DNA from: Arthrobacter sp. ok362
Lineage (GTDB): Bacteria; Actinomycetota; Actinomycetes; Actinomycetales; Micrococcaceae
NCBI RefSeq assembly: GCF_900102785.1
Contig: NZ_FNGC01000002.1
Location: 310,001-374,000, forward strand
Direction: 5' to 3'
Length of the DNA stretch: 64,000 nt
Shown: positions 34,479-43,245 of the stretch, piece after piece
Position numbering within the stretch: position 1 is the first letter of the stretch
How the letters are laid out: the number at the start of each line of letters is the position of its first letter
The notes under the pieces: model-generated
What the model was told of the DNA's origin: nothing
Database searches by the model: none
Seen by the model: only the letters and a program-made list of their open reading frames with translations
Translations under genes and position numbers: made by a program

Positions 34479-35765
34479 ATGGCAATTCAGGACATTTACC
34501 CCACGGCGCTGCGGCTCCTCGGCCGTCCCGTGCTGGTGGTTGGCGCCGGACCGGTGGCCGCCCGGCGGACCAAGGGGCTGCTCGACGCCGGAGCCCGCGT
34601 CACCGTCGTGGCACCGGTCGCCTGCCCGGCGCTGGCTGAACTTGCCGACGCCGGCCTCCTGAACTGGGAACCCCGCCCGTACCGCCCCTCCGACGTCGAC
34701 GGCGTCTGGTTCGTCCAGACCGCCACCGGCGACGCCGCCGTGGACGGGCAGGTCTCGGCCGACGCCGAGGCGCAGCGCGTCTGGTGCGTCAACGCCTCCG
34801 ACCACGAAGCATCCGCCGCTTGGACGCCCGCCGTCGCCGTGGTTGACGACGTCAAGATCGCCGTCAACGCCGGCGGAGACCCGCGCCGCGCCATGGCCCT
34901 GCGCGACGCCGTCGCCACCGCCCTGGACACCGGAGACCTGCCGCTGCGCCGGTACCGTGGTTCCGGAATGGGTGCAACCACCGGATCGGTGGCCCTCGTG
35001 GGCGGCGGTCCCGGCGACACCGGACTCATCACCGTCCGCGGCCGCCGGCTCCTTGGCCAGGCCGACGTCGTGGTGGCGGACCGGCTCGGCCCGCGTGAAC
35101 TCCTGGCCGAACTGGCCCCCGACGTCCGCGTGATCGAGGTCGGCAAGACCCCCGGCCACCATCCGGTGCCGCAGGCCGGGATCAACCGGATCCTGGTCGA
35201 GGAAGCCTTGCAGGGCCAGCGCGTGGTCCGGCTCAAGGGCGGCGACCCGTATGTCCTGGGCCGCGGCGGCGAGGAAGCCGAATTCTGCCGCCGGCACGGC
35301 GTCGAGGTCGAAGTGGTTCCCGGCGTTACCTCGGCCATTTCCGTCCCGGCCGCCGCCGGCATCCCGGTCACACACCGCGGGCTCGCCAAGGGCTTCAGCG
35401 TGGTCACCGGCCACGAGGAACTCTCCGAGGTCCCCGCCCGTGCCGACCACACTGTGATCCTGCTCATGGGCGTGGGCCAGCTGCGCGATTCCGCAGCCTC
35501 CCTGGCCCGGGCCGGTTTGCCTCAGGGCACGCCTGTTGGCATCGTAGAGAACGGATACCTGCCTAACCAGCGAGTGACCATCGGAACCCTCGGGACCATC
35601 GCGGACCAGGCGGAGGCCGCCGGCGTCGTGAACCCCGCCGTGATCGTGATCGGCGACGTGGTCCGCGTCAGCCCGTTCGCGCCGTCGCACTTCAAGACCG
35701 CGGACTACAGCACCACCGCCCCGAACGCTCCGCGCACCACCAAGACCCGCGTACTGACCCCGTAA
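34479..35765 (+). CDS. cysG: Siroheme synthase: precorrin-2 dehydrogenase/uroporphyrinogen-III methyltransferase fusion
   Basis: 428 aa. The N-terminal ~150 residues are an NAD-binding precorrin-2 dehydrogenase domain (RPVLVVGAGPVAARRTKGLLDAGARVTVVAP). The C-terminal two thirds are a SUMT methylase: VALVGGGPGDTGLITVRG, VVVADRL, GGDPYVLGRGGEE, VVPGVTSAISVPAAAGIPVTHRG. It makes sirohydrochlorin for NirA; chelation may be shared with the CbiX-like protein at 22645. Leaderless start with the shared sulfur promoter. Followed by palindrome P2. Confidence 0.93.
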   Translation: MAIQDIYPTALRLLGRPVLVVGAGPVAARRTKGLLDAGARVTVVAPVACPALAELADAGLLNWEPRPYRPSDVDGVWFVQTATGDAAVDGQVSADAEAQRVWCVNASDHEASAAWTPAVAVVDDVKIAVNAGGDPRRAMALRDAVATALDTGDLPLRRYRGSGMGATTGSVALVGGGPGDTGLITVRGRRLLGQADVVVADRLGPRELLAELAPDVRVIEVGKTPGHHPVPQAGINRILVEEALQGQRVVRLKGGDPYVLGRGGEEAEFCRRHGVEVEVVPGVTSAISVPAAAGIPVTHRGLAKGFSVVTGHEELSEVPARADHTVILLMGVGQLRDSAASLARAGLPQGTPVGIVENGYLPNQRVTIGTLGTIADQAEAAGVVNPAVIVIGDVVRVSPFAPSHFKTADYSTTAPNAPRTTKTRVLTP

Positions 35766-35776
35766 AGCCCGTCGAT

Positions 35777-35824
35777 TGCTCCATAACTGCCGTTATCAAG
35801 CCTCAAAAGGGCAGTTGTGGAGCA
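35777..35824 (+). repeat. Palindromic repeat family P2, copy 2
   Basis: Arms TGCTCCATAACTGCC (35777-35791) and GGCAGTTGTGGAGCA (35810-35824), 15 pairs with one G-T wobble, extended by an outer T-A pair. It aligns gap-free with 5091-5138. It starts 11 bases after the cysG stop and ends 29 bases before fprA. Confidence 0.85.
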
Positions 35825-35853
35825 ACGGATGCAGAAGAAAAAGGAACACAGCC

Positions 35854-37317
35854 GTGTCAACGAACACCCCTGTAGGAACCGCCGCCCGCCCGCTGCGCGT
35901 CGCCGTCGTCGGCTCCGGTCCCGCCGGCGTCTACGCCGCGGACATCCTGACCAAGAGCGAGGCCGTCAAGAGCGGCGAGCTCACCGTCAGCATCGACCTC
36001 TTCGACCGCTACCCGGCACCCTATGGCTTGATCCGCTACGGCGTGGCCCCCGACCACCCCCGCATCAAGGGCATCGTCAACGCCCTGCACAAGGTCCTGG
36101 ACCGCGGCGACATCCGTTTCTTCGGCAACGTGGACTACGGCACGGACCTGTCCATCGATGACCTCCGCAACCACTACGACGCCGTCATCTTCGCCACCGG
36201 GGCCATCAAGGACGCGGACCTCAACATCCCCGGCATCGAGCTCGAGGGCTCCTACGGCGGCGCCGACTTCGTGTCCTGGTACGACGGCCACCCCGACGTG
36301 TCCCGCGAATGGCCGCTGGAGGCCAAGGAAATCGCCGTGATCGGCAACGGCAACGTGGCCCTGGACGTGGCCCGCATGCTCTCCAAGCACGCCGACGACC
36401 TCCTGGTCTCCGAAATCCCGGACAACGTCTACGCCGGGCTGAAGTCCTCGCCCGTCACGGACGTGCACGTGTTCGGCCGCCGCGGGCCGGCCCAGGTCAA
36501 GTTCACGCCCCTGGAGCTGCGCGAACTCTCCCACTCCAAGGACGTGGACATCATCCTCTACGCCGAGGACTTCGAGTTCGACGCCGAGTCGGACCGGCAG
36601 ATCCAGAGCAACAACCAGACCAAGACCATGGTGGGCACGCTCACTAACTGGATCGCCGAACAGCCCGAGGACCTCTCCGAACTCACCGCGTCCCGCCGGC
36701 TGCACCTGCACTTCCTGCACAGCCCGGTCGAGGTGTACGACAGCGCCGAGGCTCCCGGCCGCGTCGCCGGGATCAAATTCGAGCGCACCGAACTGGACGG
36801 CACCGGCAACGCCCGCGGCACCGGCGAGTTTGTCGATTACCCGGTCCAGGCCGTGTACCGCGCCATCGGCTACTTCGGTTCCGCCCTCCCCGAGATCGAG
36901 TTCGATCACAGTAAGGGCGTCGTCCCGAACGACGGCGGCCGTGTCCTGGATGCCGCCGGCACCCCCGTGCCGGGGATTTACGCGACCGGTTGGATCAAGC
37001 GCGGGCCCGTCGGGCTGATCGGCCACACCAAGGGTGACGCCCTCGAAACCGTGACCTACCTGCTCGAGGACCGCGAAAACCTGCCACTGGCCGCCACACC
37101 CGCTCCGGAGGCGATCGTCGAACTCCTGGCGGCCCGCGGCGTCGAGTACACCAGCTGGGAAGGCTGGCTGGCCCTGGACGAGCACGAGCGCGCCCTCGGT
37201 GAGAAGGCCACTGCGGCCGGCGAATCGCACGGGGTCGCCGTCCAGCGCGAGCGCATCAAGGTGGTCCCCCGCGAGGACATGGTGGAGATCTCCCGCGGCG
37301 CCGCCGTCGAGGTCTAG
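35854..37317 (+). CDS. fprA: Ferredoxin-NADP reductase (FprA type), copy 1
   Basis: 487 aa, adrenodoxin-reductase-like flavoprotein that passes electrons between NADPH and ferredoxin. The FAD fold is VAVVGSGPAGVYAADIL, then YPAPYGLIRYGVAPDHPR, the NADP motif AVIGNGNVALDVARML, and the C-terminal ATGWIKRGPVGLIGHTKGDA. GTG 35854 has AAGGA 8 bases upstream. Its position beside cysG and near nirA suggests it reduces the ferredoxin used by NirA. A close paralogue lies at 57118. It is bracketed by palindromes P2 and P1, like phoX. Confidence 0.93.
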   Translation: MSTNTPVGTAARPLRVAVVGSGPAGVYAADILTKSEAVKSGELTVSIDLFDRYPAPYGLIRYGVAPDHPRIKGIVNALHKVLDRGDIRFFGNVDYGTDLSIDDLRNHYDAVIFATGAIKDADLNIPGIELEGSYGGADFVSWYDGHPDVSREWPLEAKEIAVIGNGNVALDVARMLSKHADDLLVSEIPDNVYAGLKSSPVTDVHVFGRRGPAQVKFTPLELRELSHSKDVDIILYAEDFEFDAESDRQIQSNNQTKTMVGTLTNWIAEQPEDLSELTASRRLHLHFLHSPVEVYDSAEAPGRVAGIKFERTELDGTGNARGTGEFVDYPVQAVYRAIGYFGSALPEIEFDHSKGVVPNDGGRVLDAAGTPVPGIYATGWIKRGPVGLIGHTKGDALETVTYLLEDRENLPLAATPAPEAIVELLAARGVEYTSWEGWLALDEHERALGEKATAAGESHGVAVQRERIKVVPREDMVEISRGAAVEV

Positions 37318-37328
37318 CCTCCAAGCAG

Positions 37329-37393
37329 AACAACGCGGGGTCACTTCGCGCGCATCCCAGGCGGGATTATGCGCGAAGTGACCCCGCGTTGTT
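37329..37393. repeat. Palindromic repeat family P1, copy 2
   Basis: Perfect 23-bp stem (37329-37351 with 37371-37393) enclosing a small ATCCC/GGGAT inner hairpin, 11 bases after the fprA stop. It shares the AACGCGGG-TCACTTCGCGC core with 7370-7435. Two stem positions differ on both arms so that pairing is kept. Confidence 0.85.
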
Positions 37394-37437
37394 TGCTTTG
37401 CGTGGAAACCCGGGCAGTAGTCAGTAGGCTTACCGTC

Positions 37438-37473
37438 ATGGATGAGCACGATTCGCCAGGGACCGGCCAATGA
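37438..37473 (+). CDS. Leaderless micro-ORF coupled to topoisomerase IB (11 aa)
   Basis: ATG 37438 lies 7 bases after TAGGCT (37425-37430). The frame encodes MDEHDSPGTGQ and its TGA overlaps the ATG of the next gene (ATGA at 37470-37473). The topoisomerase gene has no good ribosome site of its own, so termination-reinitiation from this micro-ORF is a plausible way it is translated. Inferred, not proven. Confidence 0.4.
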   Translation: MDEHDSPGTGQ

Positions 37474-38471
37474 GGCTCCGTCACAGCAACGCGTCCGGCC
37501 GCGGATACCGCCGGGTCCCCGCCGGGACGGGGTTCAGCTACAAGGACCTGGACGGGTCCACCCTGCCGCCCGGACCCGTGCGGGAGCGGCTGGAGGGCAT
37601 CGGGATCCCGCCGGCCTGGACGGATGTCTGGATTGCCCCGTACGACAACGGACACATCCAGGCCACGGGAGTCGACGCGGTGGGCCGGCGGCAGTACATC
37701 TACCATCCGAGCTGGCGGGAGCGGAAGGACCGGCTGAAGTTCGACCGTTCGCTCCAGCTGGCCGAAACCCTACCGGCCGCACGCCGCCTGGTGACCATGG
37801 ACCTGCGTTCCGAAGGGCTGACCCGGGAACGGGTGCTGGCGGCCGCCTTTCGGATGCTCGACAGCGGGTCGCTGCGGGTCGGCTCGGAGCGCTACACCAA
37901 CGAAAACGGCAGCCACGGCCTCGCCACTTTACTCTGCGCCCACGTCAAGGTGCGCAAGAACGAACTTCGGCTCAGTTTCCCGGCCAAGAGCGGCAAGACC
38001 TGGGAGTCGCGGATCGACGACGCCGACCTCGCCGCCGTCGTGCGTCAGCTCAAGCGGCGCGGCGGCAAGGCCCGGCTGCTGGCCTACAAGGACGGCCGCA
38101 GTTGGCATCCGGTGTCGAGCGCGGACATCAACGAGTACGTCAAGGAGCGCACGGGGGAGGACTTCACCGCCAAGGACTTCCGCACCCTGCGGGGGACGGC
38201 GGCGGCAGCGGTCAGCCTGGCACAGAGCGGCCCGCAAGCGAAGGTGGCCGCCCGCAAGAGCGCGGTGAGCCGCGCCATGCAGGACGCGGCCGCGGTCCTG
38301 GGCAACACGCCGTCGATCGCCCGGAAAAGCTATGTGGATCCGCGGCTACTGGACCACTTCGCGGCGGGGGAGACGATCGACCCGAAGCGGCCCGATTCCG
38401 CCGAGTCCGAGATCCGCGCCTTGCTGTACCAGGAAGGCGATGTGGTGCCGCTGCGGAAAGCGGCAAGCTGA
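37470..38471 (+). CDS. DNA topoisomerase IB
   Basis: 333 aa, eukaryote-like type IB topoisomerase (short bacterial/poxvirus form) that relaxes supercoils by nicking one strand. The N-terminal beta domain contains WIAPYDNGHIQATGVDAVGRRQYIYH. The catalytic domain has RVGSERYTNENGSHGLATL, DFRTLRGT and the nucleophile Tyr288 in IARKSYVDP. Single gene; probably accessory or repair-linked. ATG 37470 overlaps the upstream micro-ORF stop. Confidence 0.92.
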   Translation: MRLRHSNASGRGYRRVPAGTGFSYKDLDGSTLPPGPVRERLEGIGIPPAWTDVWIAPYDNGHIQATGVDAVGRRQYIYHPSWRERKDRLKFDRSLQLAETLPAARRLVTMDLRSEGLTRERVLAAAFRMLDSGSLRVGSERYTNENGSHGLATLLCAHVKVRKNELRLSFPAKSGKTWESRIDDADLAAVVRQLKRRGGKARLLAYKDGRSWHPVSSADINEYVKERTGEDFTAKDFRTLRGTAAAAVSLAQSGPQAKVAARKSAVSRAMQDAAAVLGNTPSIARKSYVDPRLLDHFAAGETIDPKRPDSAESEIRALLYQEGDVVPLRKAAS

Positions 38472-38486
38472 CCCTCCGGAAGGTGG

Positions 38487-39341
38487 CTACATCCGGCCAA
38501 AACGTGCGCGTACCAGGGCGAACGAACCGTAGGCAATGAAGCCAGCACCGATCGCCAGGAGCAGGTACGGGCCGAAGGGGTGGTCCCGGAGTGCCTTGAG
38601 GCTGCCGTCCAGGCCGGTGGAAGAACTGGGGTTGTTGGTCGCCGCGGCGATGACGAACAGCAGCCCGGTCAGGATCAGCGCCAGCCCTTTCGCGACGTGG
38701 CCGGTGACTCCGAGCACGCTGATCAGCTTGCCGCGGTGGGTCCCTTCGAAGTGGTGCAGTTCCTCCTTGAACTTCTTCCCGAACCCCTTGACGATGAAGT
38801 ACACGCCGATCCCGATGATGGTCAGCCCGAGGGCGATCAGCAACGGGACTCCGAAGGTGCTCTGCACCAGCGCCGTGCTGAAGTCCCGTGTCGAGTCTCC
38901 GGAATCGCCGCGGTTGCCGAGCGCGAAGCCCGCGAAGCTCAAGCCGACGCTGCCATAGGCGACGGCGAGGAAGCCGGAGGAGATGAGTTTGCCCAGCCGT
39001 TCCCCGCGCGGGAGATGGCGGGCACGCAGGGTCGCCTCGCTCAGCTGCCAGAGCGAAAGGCCAGCGCATCCGAGGAACCCGGCCCACATCACCACGGGCC
39101 CCCAGGGGTTGGCGGCGAGTTGCTCGATCGCGCCGGTCGGTTCGGCCTGGCCGGGGGCGCCCAGCACCAGCGCGATAGCAATCGAACCGATCACGATGTG
39201 GAGCAGGGCCATGACGGCGAATCCTGCGCGCGCGACGACGTCGAGCACGGTACTGTTCGATGCCGCCTCCGCTGCGTCGGCCGCTTCCCCGATAGCAGTT
39301 TCGTTGGACGACATCCGCCCCGCTCCCATCCGCTTGTTCAC
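38487..39341 (-). CDS. DUF1206 membrane protein
   Basis: About 284 aa with three internal DUF1206 repeats, each a pair of TM segments: ARAGFAVMALLHIVIGSIAI, SGFLAVAYGSVGLSFAGFAL, VTGHVAKGLALILTGLLFVI. Function unknown; in actinobacteria it is often near stress genes. Start is uncertain: GTG 39341 has AAGAAT 6 bases upstream (possible leaderless), while ATG 39314 (MSSNETAIG) has a purine-rich GGGAGCGGGGCGG directly before it. It converges tightly on topoisomerase IB. Confidence 0.8.
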   Translation of the reverse strand: MNKRMGAGRMSSNETAIGEAADAAEAASNSTVLDVVARAGFAVMALLHIVIGSIAIALVLGAPGQAEPTGAIEQLAANPWGPVVMWAGFLGCAGLSLWQLSEATLRARHLPRGERLGKLISSGFLAVAYGSVGLSFAGFALGNRGDSGDSTRDFSTALVQSTFGVPLLIALGLTIIGIGVYFIVKGFGKKFKEELHHFEGTHRGKLISVLGVTGHVAKGLALILTGLLFVIAAATNNPSSSTGLDGSLKALRDHPFGPYLLLAIGAGFIAYGSFALVRARFGRM

Positions 39342-39351
39342 TGTTCGATTC

Positions 39352-39642
39352 TTAGCCGTTCATGGGGCCTTCGGCATGGACGTCGCCCGCGCCGGGACCC
39401 ACGATCGTTACGGTGCACCGGACAATGAGTCCGCCAGGGGCGGAGTCCAGTTCGATCAAGGTCTCTCCCTTTTCGATCACCGCGTAAGTTTCCGCCCCGG
39501 CTTCCAAGTCGAAACCGCGCGAGGCGGCGTCCTTCTCGGCGTTAGCCAGCGCGGCCTCCCGGAGGTTGTCCAGGTATCCCGGCTCGTCGGCCCGGGACTT
39601 GTCTCCGAAGGACCAACCGAAGAGCTGCCCCGTTTGTTTCAT
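39352..39642 (-). CDS. Conserved-looking 96-aa protein of unknown function
   Basis: A small soluble protein (SFGDKSRADEPGYLDNLREAALANAEKDAASRGF...). No recognised domain; the C-terminal half reads like a beta sheet (ETYAVIEKGETLIELDSAPGGLIVRCTVTIVG). TAAGAT (minus strand 39649-39654) lies 6 bases before ATG, a strong leaderless signal supporting a real gene. It lies 10 bases before the DUF1206 gene and may be cotranscribed. Confidence 0.65.
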   Translation of the reverse strand: MKQTGQLFGWSFGDKSRADEPGYLDNLREAALANAEKDAASRGFDLEAGAETYAVIEKGETLIELDSAPGGLIVRCTVTIVGPGAGDVHAEGPMNG

Positions 39643-39834
39643 GGCCCGATCTTACGCGCAGGCGCCGCGCCTTCACGGGTGGGCCGCCCTAGGTCGTCGA
39701 CACTACCGACTTGTTGCTAAGTGTGCTTACTATAGCGCAACTAAGCCCGCGTTTGTGGGCACGCACCCGGCGGCACCAGCGTCAGGTGCTGCTCCCGCGA
39801 TTCGGATCCGAAGACAGACGATAGGAAGCTCAAC

Positions 39835-40371
39835 ATGGCAGGTAATCTTGTTGCCCGATCCATTCACGACCTGACGGCAGCCGCCTGGTTCGGCGGTTCG
39901 CTGATGGGTGCCATAGGGCTCAACGGTGCCTCAGCTGTTGCCAACGACCCGGCCGAACGTACCCGCCTGTCAAGCGTGGGCTGGAAGAAGTGGGCGCCGT
40001 ACCAGGCGGCGGCGTTAGGGGCGCACTTTCTTTCCGGACTCGCCGTCATCTGGGAAAACAAGGGACGGATGGCCAAGCAGGACGGCGTCACGCGCCTGAG
40101 CGTCTACAAGTCCGTCGTCACCCTCGCCGGTGCCGCTGTGACCCTGTATGCCGGCCTGCAGGGAGCCAAGGTGGATAAGCTGGCCGCCGAGGGTGCCAAG
40201 GGCGCCACCGAGCCGAAGCCTGAGGCCTCAGAGGAACTCCGTTCCGCGCAGCAGCACTTGAAGATCCTGCAGTGGGCCATCCCCGTCTTCGCCGGCTGGG
40301 TGATTGTTCTCGGCGCCAAGCACGGCGAAATGCAGCGCCCGAAGAACGTCCTCAAGGGCCTCATCCGCTAG
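39835..40371 (+). CDS. Small membrane protein of unknown function
   Basis: 178 aa with about four hydrophobic segments (AAWFGGSLMGAIGLNGAS, AALGAHFLSGLAVIW, SVVTLAGAAVTLYAGL, ILQWAIPVFAGWVIVLG) and a charged loop rich in Glu/Lys/Pro. I do not recognise the family. ATG 39835 has AGGAAG 6 bases upstream. The preceding ~100 bases are AT-richer, with TATAGC near 39732 as a possible -10. It converges on the P-type ATPase with a hairpin between. Confidence 0.7.
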   Translation: MAGNLVARSIHDLTAAAWFGGSLMGAIGLNGASAVANDPAERTRLSSVGWKKWAPYQAAALGAHFLSGLAVIWENKGRMAKQDGVTRLSVYKSVVTLAGAAVTLYAGLQGAKVDKLAAEGAKGATEPKPEASEELRSAQQHLKILQWAIPVFAGWVIVLGAKHGEMQRPKNVLKGLIR

Positions 40372-40399
40372 CACCCGCACTTCAGGACCACCACATGCC

Positions 40400-40434
40400 G
40401 CTGAGGGCCGGAACATCGCGTTCCGGTCCTCAGC
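40400..40434. terminator. Bidirectional terminator hairpin
   Basis: 15-base arms GCTGAGGGCCGGAAC (40400-40414) and GTTCCGGTCCTCAGC (40420-40434), paired throughout with one G-T wobble, 5-base loop, between two converging genes. Confidence 0.7.
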
Positions 40435-40448
40435 AGTTGCAGACGCGC

Positions 40449-43217
40449 TCAGGCAGGAACAGGCGCAGCCTCGACTTTGGCCTTTTCGCCCGCGCGCCTG
40501 GCCCGCAGGATCACCTTGAACAGTTCGCCCAGGAGCAGCAGCACCACGGCCGGCACCAGGCAGATCAGCCACTGCTCACCGGTGAGCGGGAGGGTGCCGA
40601 ACAGTTCCTGCAGCACGCGGATCTGTGTGATCAGCATCGAGCCGACAACCGCCCAGCCGAACGCCCAGAGCAGCTTCGGGTTGGACACCGTGGAAGGCCC
40701 GAACGCGCTCTCCTCGGGGAAACGCAGATTGAGGGCGACCGCAATGTTCATGAGCCCCAGGCCAACTATGGCCATGGTCTGGCCGACCTCGAGTGAACCG
40801 TAGCTGGCCTTGCCAACTTGCACGAGGAGCAGTGTGGCGGCCGCCATGAACAGCCCGACGACGAACAGGCGCACCATCATCGACCGGACGATGATCGGCT
40901 GATTGAACGGCCGGGGCTTGCGGTCCATGATGCCCGGCGTCGCGAGGTCCAGGCCCATCACGGCCCCAATGGGGGCGACGATCGCCATGTGGATCCACAG
41001 CACCTGAGCCGGGCTGAGCAGCGCCGTGCCGGCGATCGCGAACGCCGACGAGCCGATGAAGGCCAAGATGAACATGAACAGGTTGGCGACCTGGATGCGG
41101 ATGAACTTCTGCAGGTTGTCATACACGAGCCGGCCCTGCTCGACCGCGGTCACGATGGTGGCGAAGTTGTCATCGGCCAGGATCATCTTCGCTGCTCCCT
41201 TGGCGACATCGGTGCCGGTGATGCCCATCGCGATCCCGATGTCGGCCGCGGCGATGGCCGGTGCGTCGTTCACGCCGTCGCCGGTCATCGCGACGACGTT
41301 GCCTTTGCGCTTGAGCACCTCGACCAGCCGGACTTTGTGCTCCGGTGCCACCCGGGCGATCACCCCGATCCCATCCACCTGGCTGTCGGCCTCGGAGTCG
41401 CTCAAGGCCGCGAACTCGGCGCCGGTGACCGCGCGCCCGCGGATACCCAGCTCGTCGGCGATTGCCGCCGCGGTGATGGCATGGTCACCAGTGATCATCC
41501 GGACCCGGATGCCGGCGTGTTTCGCCTTGGCGATGGCAGTCACCGCCTCGGCTCGCGGCGGGTCCACCTCGCCAATCAGCGCCGAAATCTCCAGATCCTG
41601 CATCAGCGCCATCAGATCCCCTGACGGCTGGAACGTCGACGGGTCGAACTCCCGCTGCGCCAGGGCGAGCACCCGCCGGCCCTGGCTGGCGATGCGCTCG
41701 TTCGCGGCCAGGACCTTCCCCCGCATTTCCTCGGTGAGGGACTCGGCGCGGCCGCCCGGCATCCGCCCGGAGGACGACCTGTTGAGCACGACGTCGGGTG
41801 CGCCCTTCACGTAGGCCCTGACCACGGGCCTGCCATCGGCGCCCGGCATCACGTGGAAGGTGGCCATGAACTTGTAGTCGGAGTCAAAGGGCACGGACGC
41901 CACCCGCGGATTGTTCCTGCGGAACTCCCGGACGTCCACGCCGCCCTTCTGCGCGAGCACGTACAGCGCAGCCTCCGTGGGGTCCCCGATGACTTCGCCG
42001 TCCTCGATGTCGGAGTCGTTGCACAGCGCACACGGGAACATCACGTAGTCCAGGTCGCGTTCGGCGTCGCCGGTGGTCCGTTGGATCTGGCCGTTGAAGC
42101 TGTAGCCCTCACCGCTGACGGTGTAGTGGTGCTGTACTGTCACGATTTCCCGCACAGTCATCTGGTTCAGGGTCAGGGTGCCGGTCTTGTCGGAATTGAT
42201 GGCCGACGTGGAGCCCAGCGTCTCGACCGCCGGCAGGACCTTCATGATGGCATTCTTCTTGGCCATGTTGACCGATCCCACCGACAGGATGGTGGTGACG
42301 ACGGCAGGCAGCGCATCCGGGATCGAGCCGACCGCCAGGGCCACGCCGATCCCGAAGAGCACCGCGAAGGATTCGCCCTGGGCCAGGCCCATCACTACGA
42401 TCGCGACGAACGCGAAGAGGGCCGCGATGATGATGAAAATCGTCAGCCGGTCCACCTGCTTAGTGAGGGGGGTTTTCTCCTCCTTTTGGCCGGACAGCAT
42501 GTGGGCGATATGGCCGACCTCGGACCCCATGCCCGTGGTGGTCACGAGGATCTCGCCGTGGCCCCGGGTCACGTTGGTGTTCATGAACGCCATGTTCAGG
42601 CGGTCTCCGATGCCGACATCGTGCCGGCTGATGGCCGCCGTGTCCTTTTCGACAGCGACGCTTTCGCCGGTCAGTGCGCCTTCCTCGATCTGGAGGGTTG
42701 CCGCCAGGATGATCCTGCCGTCGGCAGGGACCCGGTCGCCGGCATCGACCACCACGATATCGCCGGGCACAAGCTGCTCGGCGGGAATCTCCGCCATGTC
42801 ACCGTCGCGGCGCACCTTGGCCATCGCCTTCATCATTTGCCCCAAGGAAGCGGCGGCCGCCTCGGCCTTGCCTTCCTGGTGATAGCCCAACCAGGCGTTA
42901 AACAGCGTCAGCACGGCCAGCCCGATGGCGGTCCCATACTCCCCGATCAACAGGCTGACTAAGGCGGCGACCACGAGCACGATCTGCATGTAGTCCCGGT
43001 AGTGCTTGAAGAACCGCTTCCAGACCGGTTCCGGCTTCGTGGCGGCTAGGGCGTTCCGGCCGTACTCCTGCAGCCGCTGCTCCGCCTCTGCCGCGCTCAA
43101 CCCGCCGGCCGGGTCCACCTGCAGCTCGGCCGCCACGTCCGCGGGTGCCAACGCGTACCACGTCGCGTCCACGTCGGTCGCAGCCAACTCTGCTGCTGCT
43201 CCGGGATTGTCGGTCAT
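40449..43217 (-). CDS. P2-like cation-transporting P-type ATPase, atypical ion site
   Basis: 922 aa. It has the full P-type core: N-terminal cation ATPase domain, TGES at 183-186, phosphorylation Asp343 in SDKTGTLT, KGAPDVVL, and MTGDGVNDAPAIAAADIGIAM. TM4 reads IPDALP (300-304) where Ca pumps have PEGLP. The TM5 stretch IRIQVANLFMF and TM6 stretch WIHMAIVAPIGAVMGLD lack the usual Asn/Glu/Asp calcium ligands. The transported ion is therefore unknown. ATG 43217 follows GAGGAGGAAG. It lies 28 bases after ppk2 and is probably cotranscribed. Confidence 0.9.
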   Translation of the reverse strand: MTDNPGAAAELAATDVDATWYALAPADVAAELQVDPAGGLSAAEAEQRLQEYGRNALAATKPEPVWKRFFKHYRDYMQIVLVVAALVSLLIGEYGTAIGLAVLTLFNAWLGYHQEGKAEAAAASLGQMMKAMAKVRRDGDMAEIPAEQLVPGDIVVVDAGDRVPADGRIILAATLQIEEGALTGESVAVEKDTAAISRHDVGIGDRLNMAFMNTNVTRGHGEILVTTTGMGSEVGHIAHMLSGQKEEKTPLTKQVDRLTIFIIIAALFAFVAIVVMGLAQGESFAVLFGIGVALAVGSIPDALPAVVTTILSVGSVNMAKKNAIMKVLPAVETLGSTSAINSDKTGTLTLNQMTVREIVTVQHHYTVSGEGYSFNGQIQRTTGDAERDLDYVMFPCALCNDSDIEDGEVIGDPTEAALYVLAQKGGVDVREFRRNNPRVASVPFDSDYKFMATFHVMPGADGRPVVRAYVKGAPDVVLNRSSSGRMPGGRAESLTEEMRGKVLAANERIASQGRRVLALAQREFDPSTFQPSGDLMALMQDLEISALIGEVDPPRAEAVTAIAKAKHAGIRVRMITGDHAITAAAIADELGIRGRAVTGAEFAALSDSEADSQVDGIGVIARVAPEHKVRLVEVLKRKGNVVAMTGDGVNDAPAIAAADIGIAMGITGTDVAKGAAKMILADDNFATIVTAVEQGRLVYDNLQKFIRIQVANLFMFILAFIGSSAFAIAGTALLSPAQVLWIHMAIVAPIGAVMGLDLATPGIMDRKPRPFNQPIIVRSMMVRLFVVGLFMAAATLLLVQVGKASYGSLEVGQTMAIVGLGLMNIAVALNLRFPEESAFGPSTVSNPKLLWAFGWAVVGSMLITQIRVLQELFGTLPLTGEQWLICLVPAVVLLLLGELFKVILRARRAGEKAKVEAAPVPA

Positions 43218-43245
43218 GACTTCCTCCTCATCGCCGGGACGCTGC

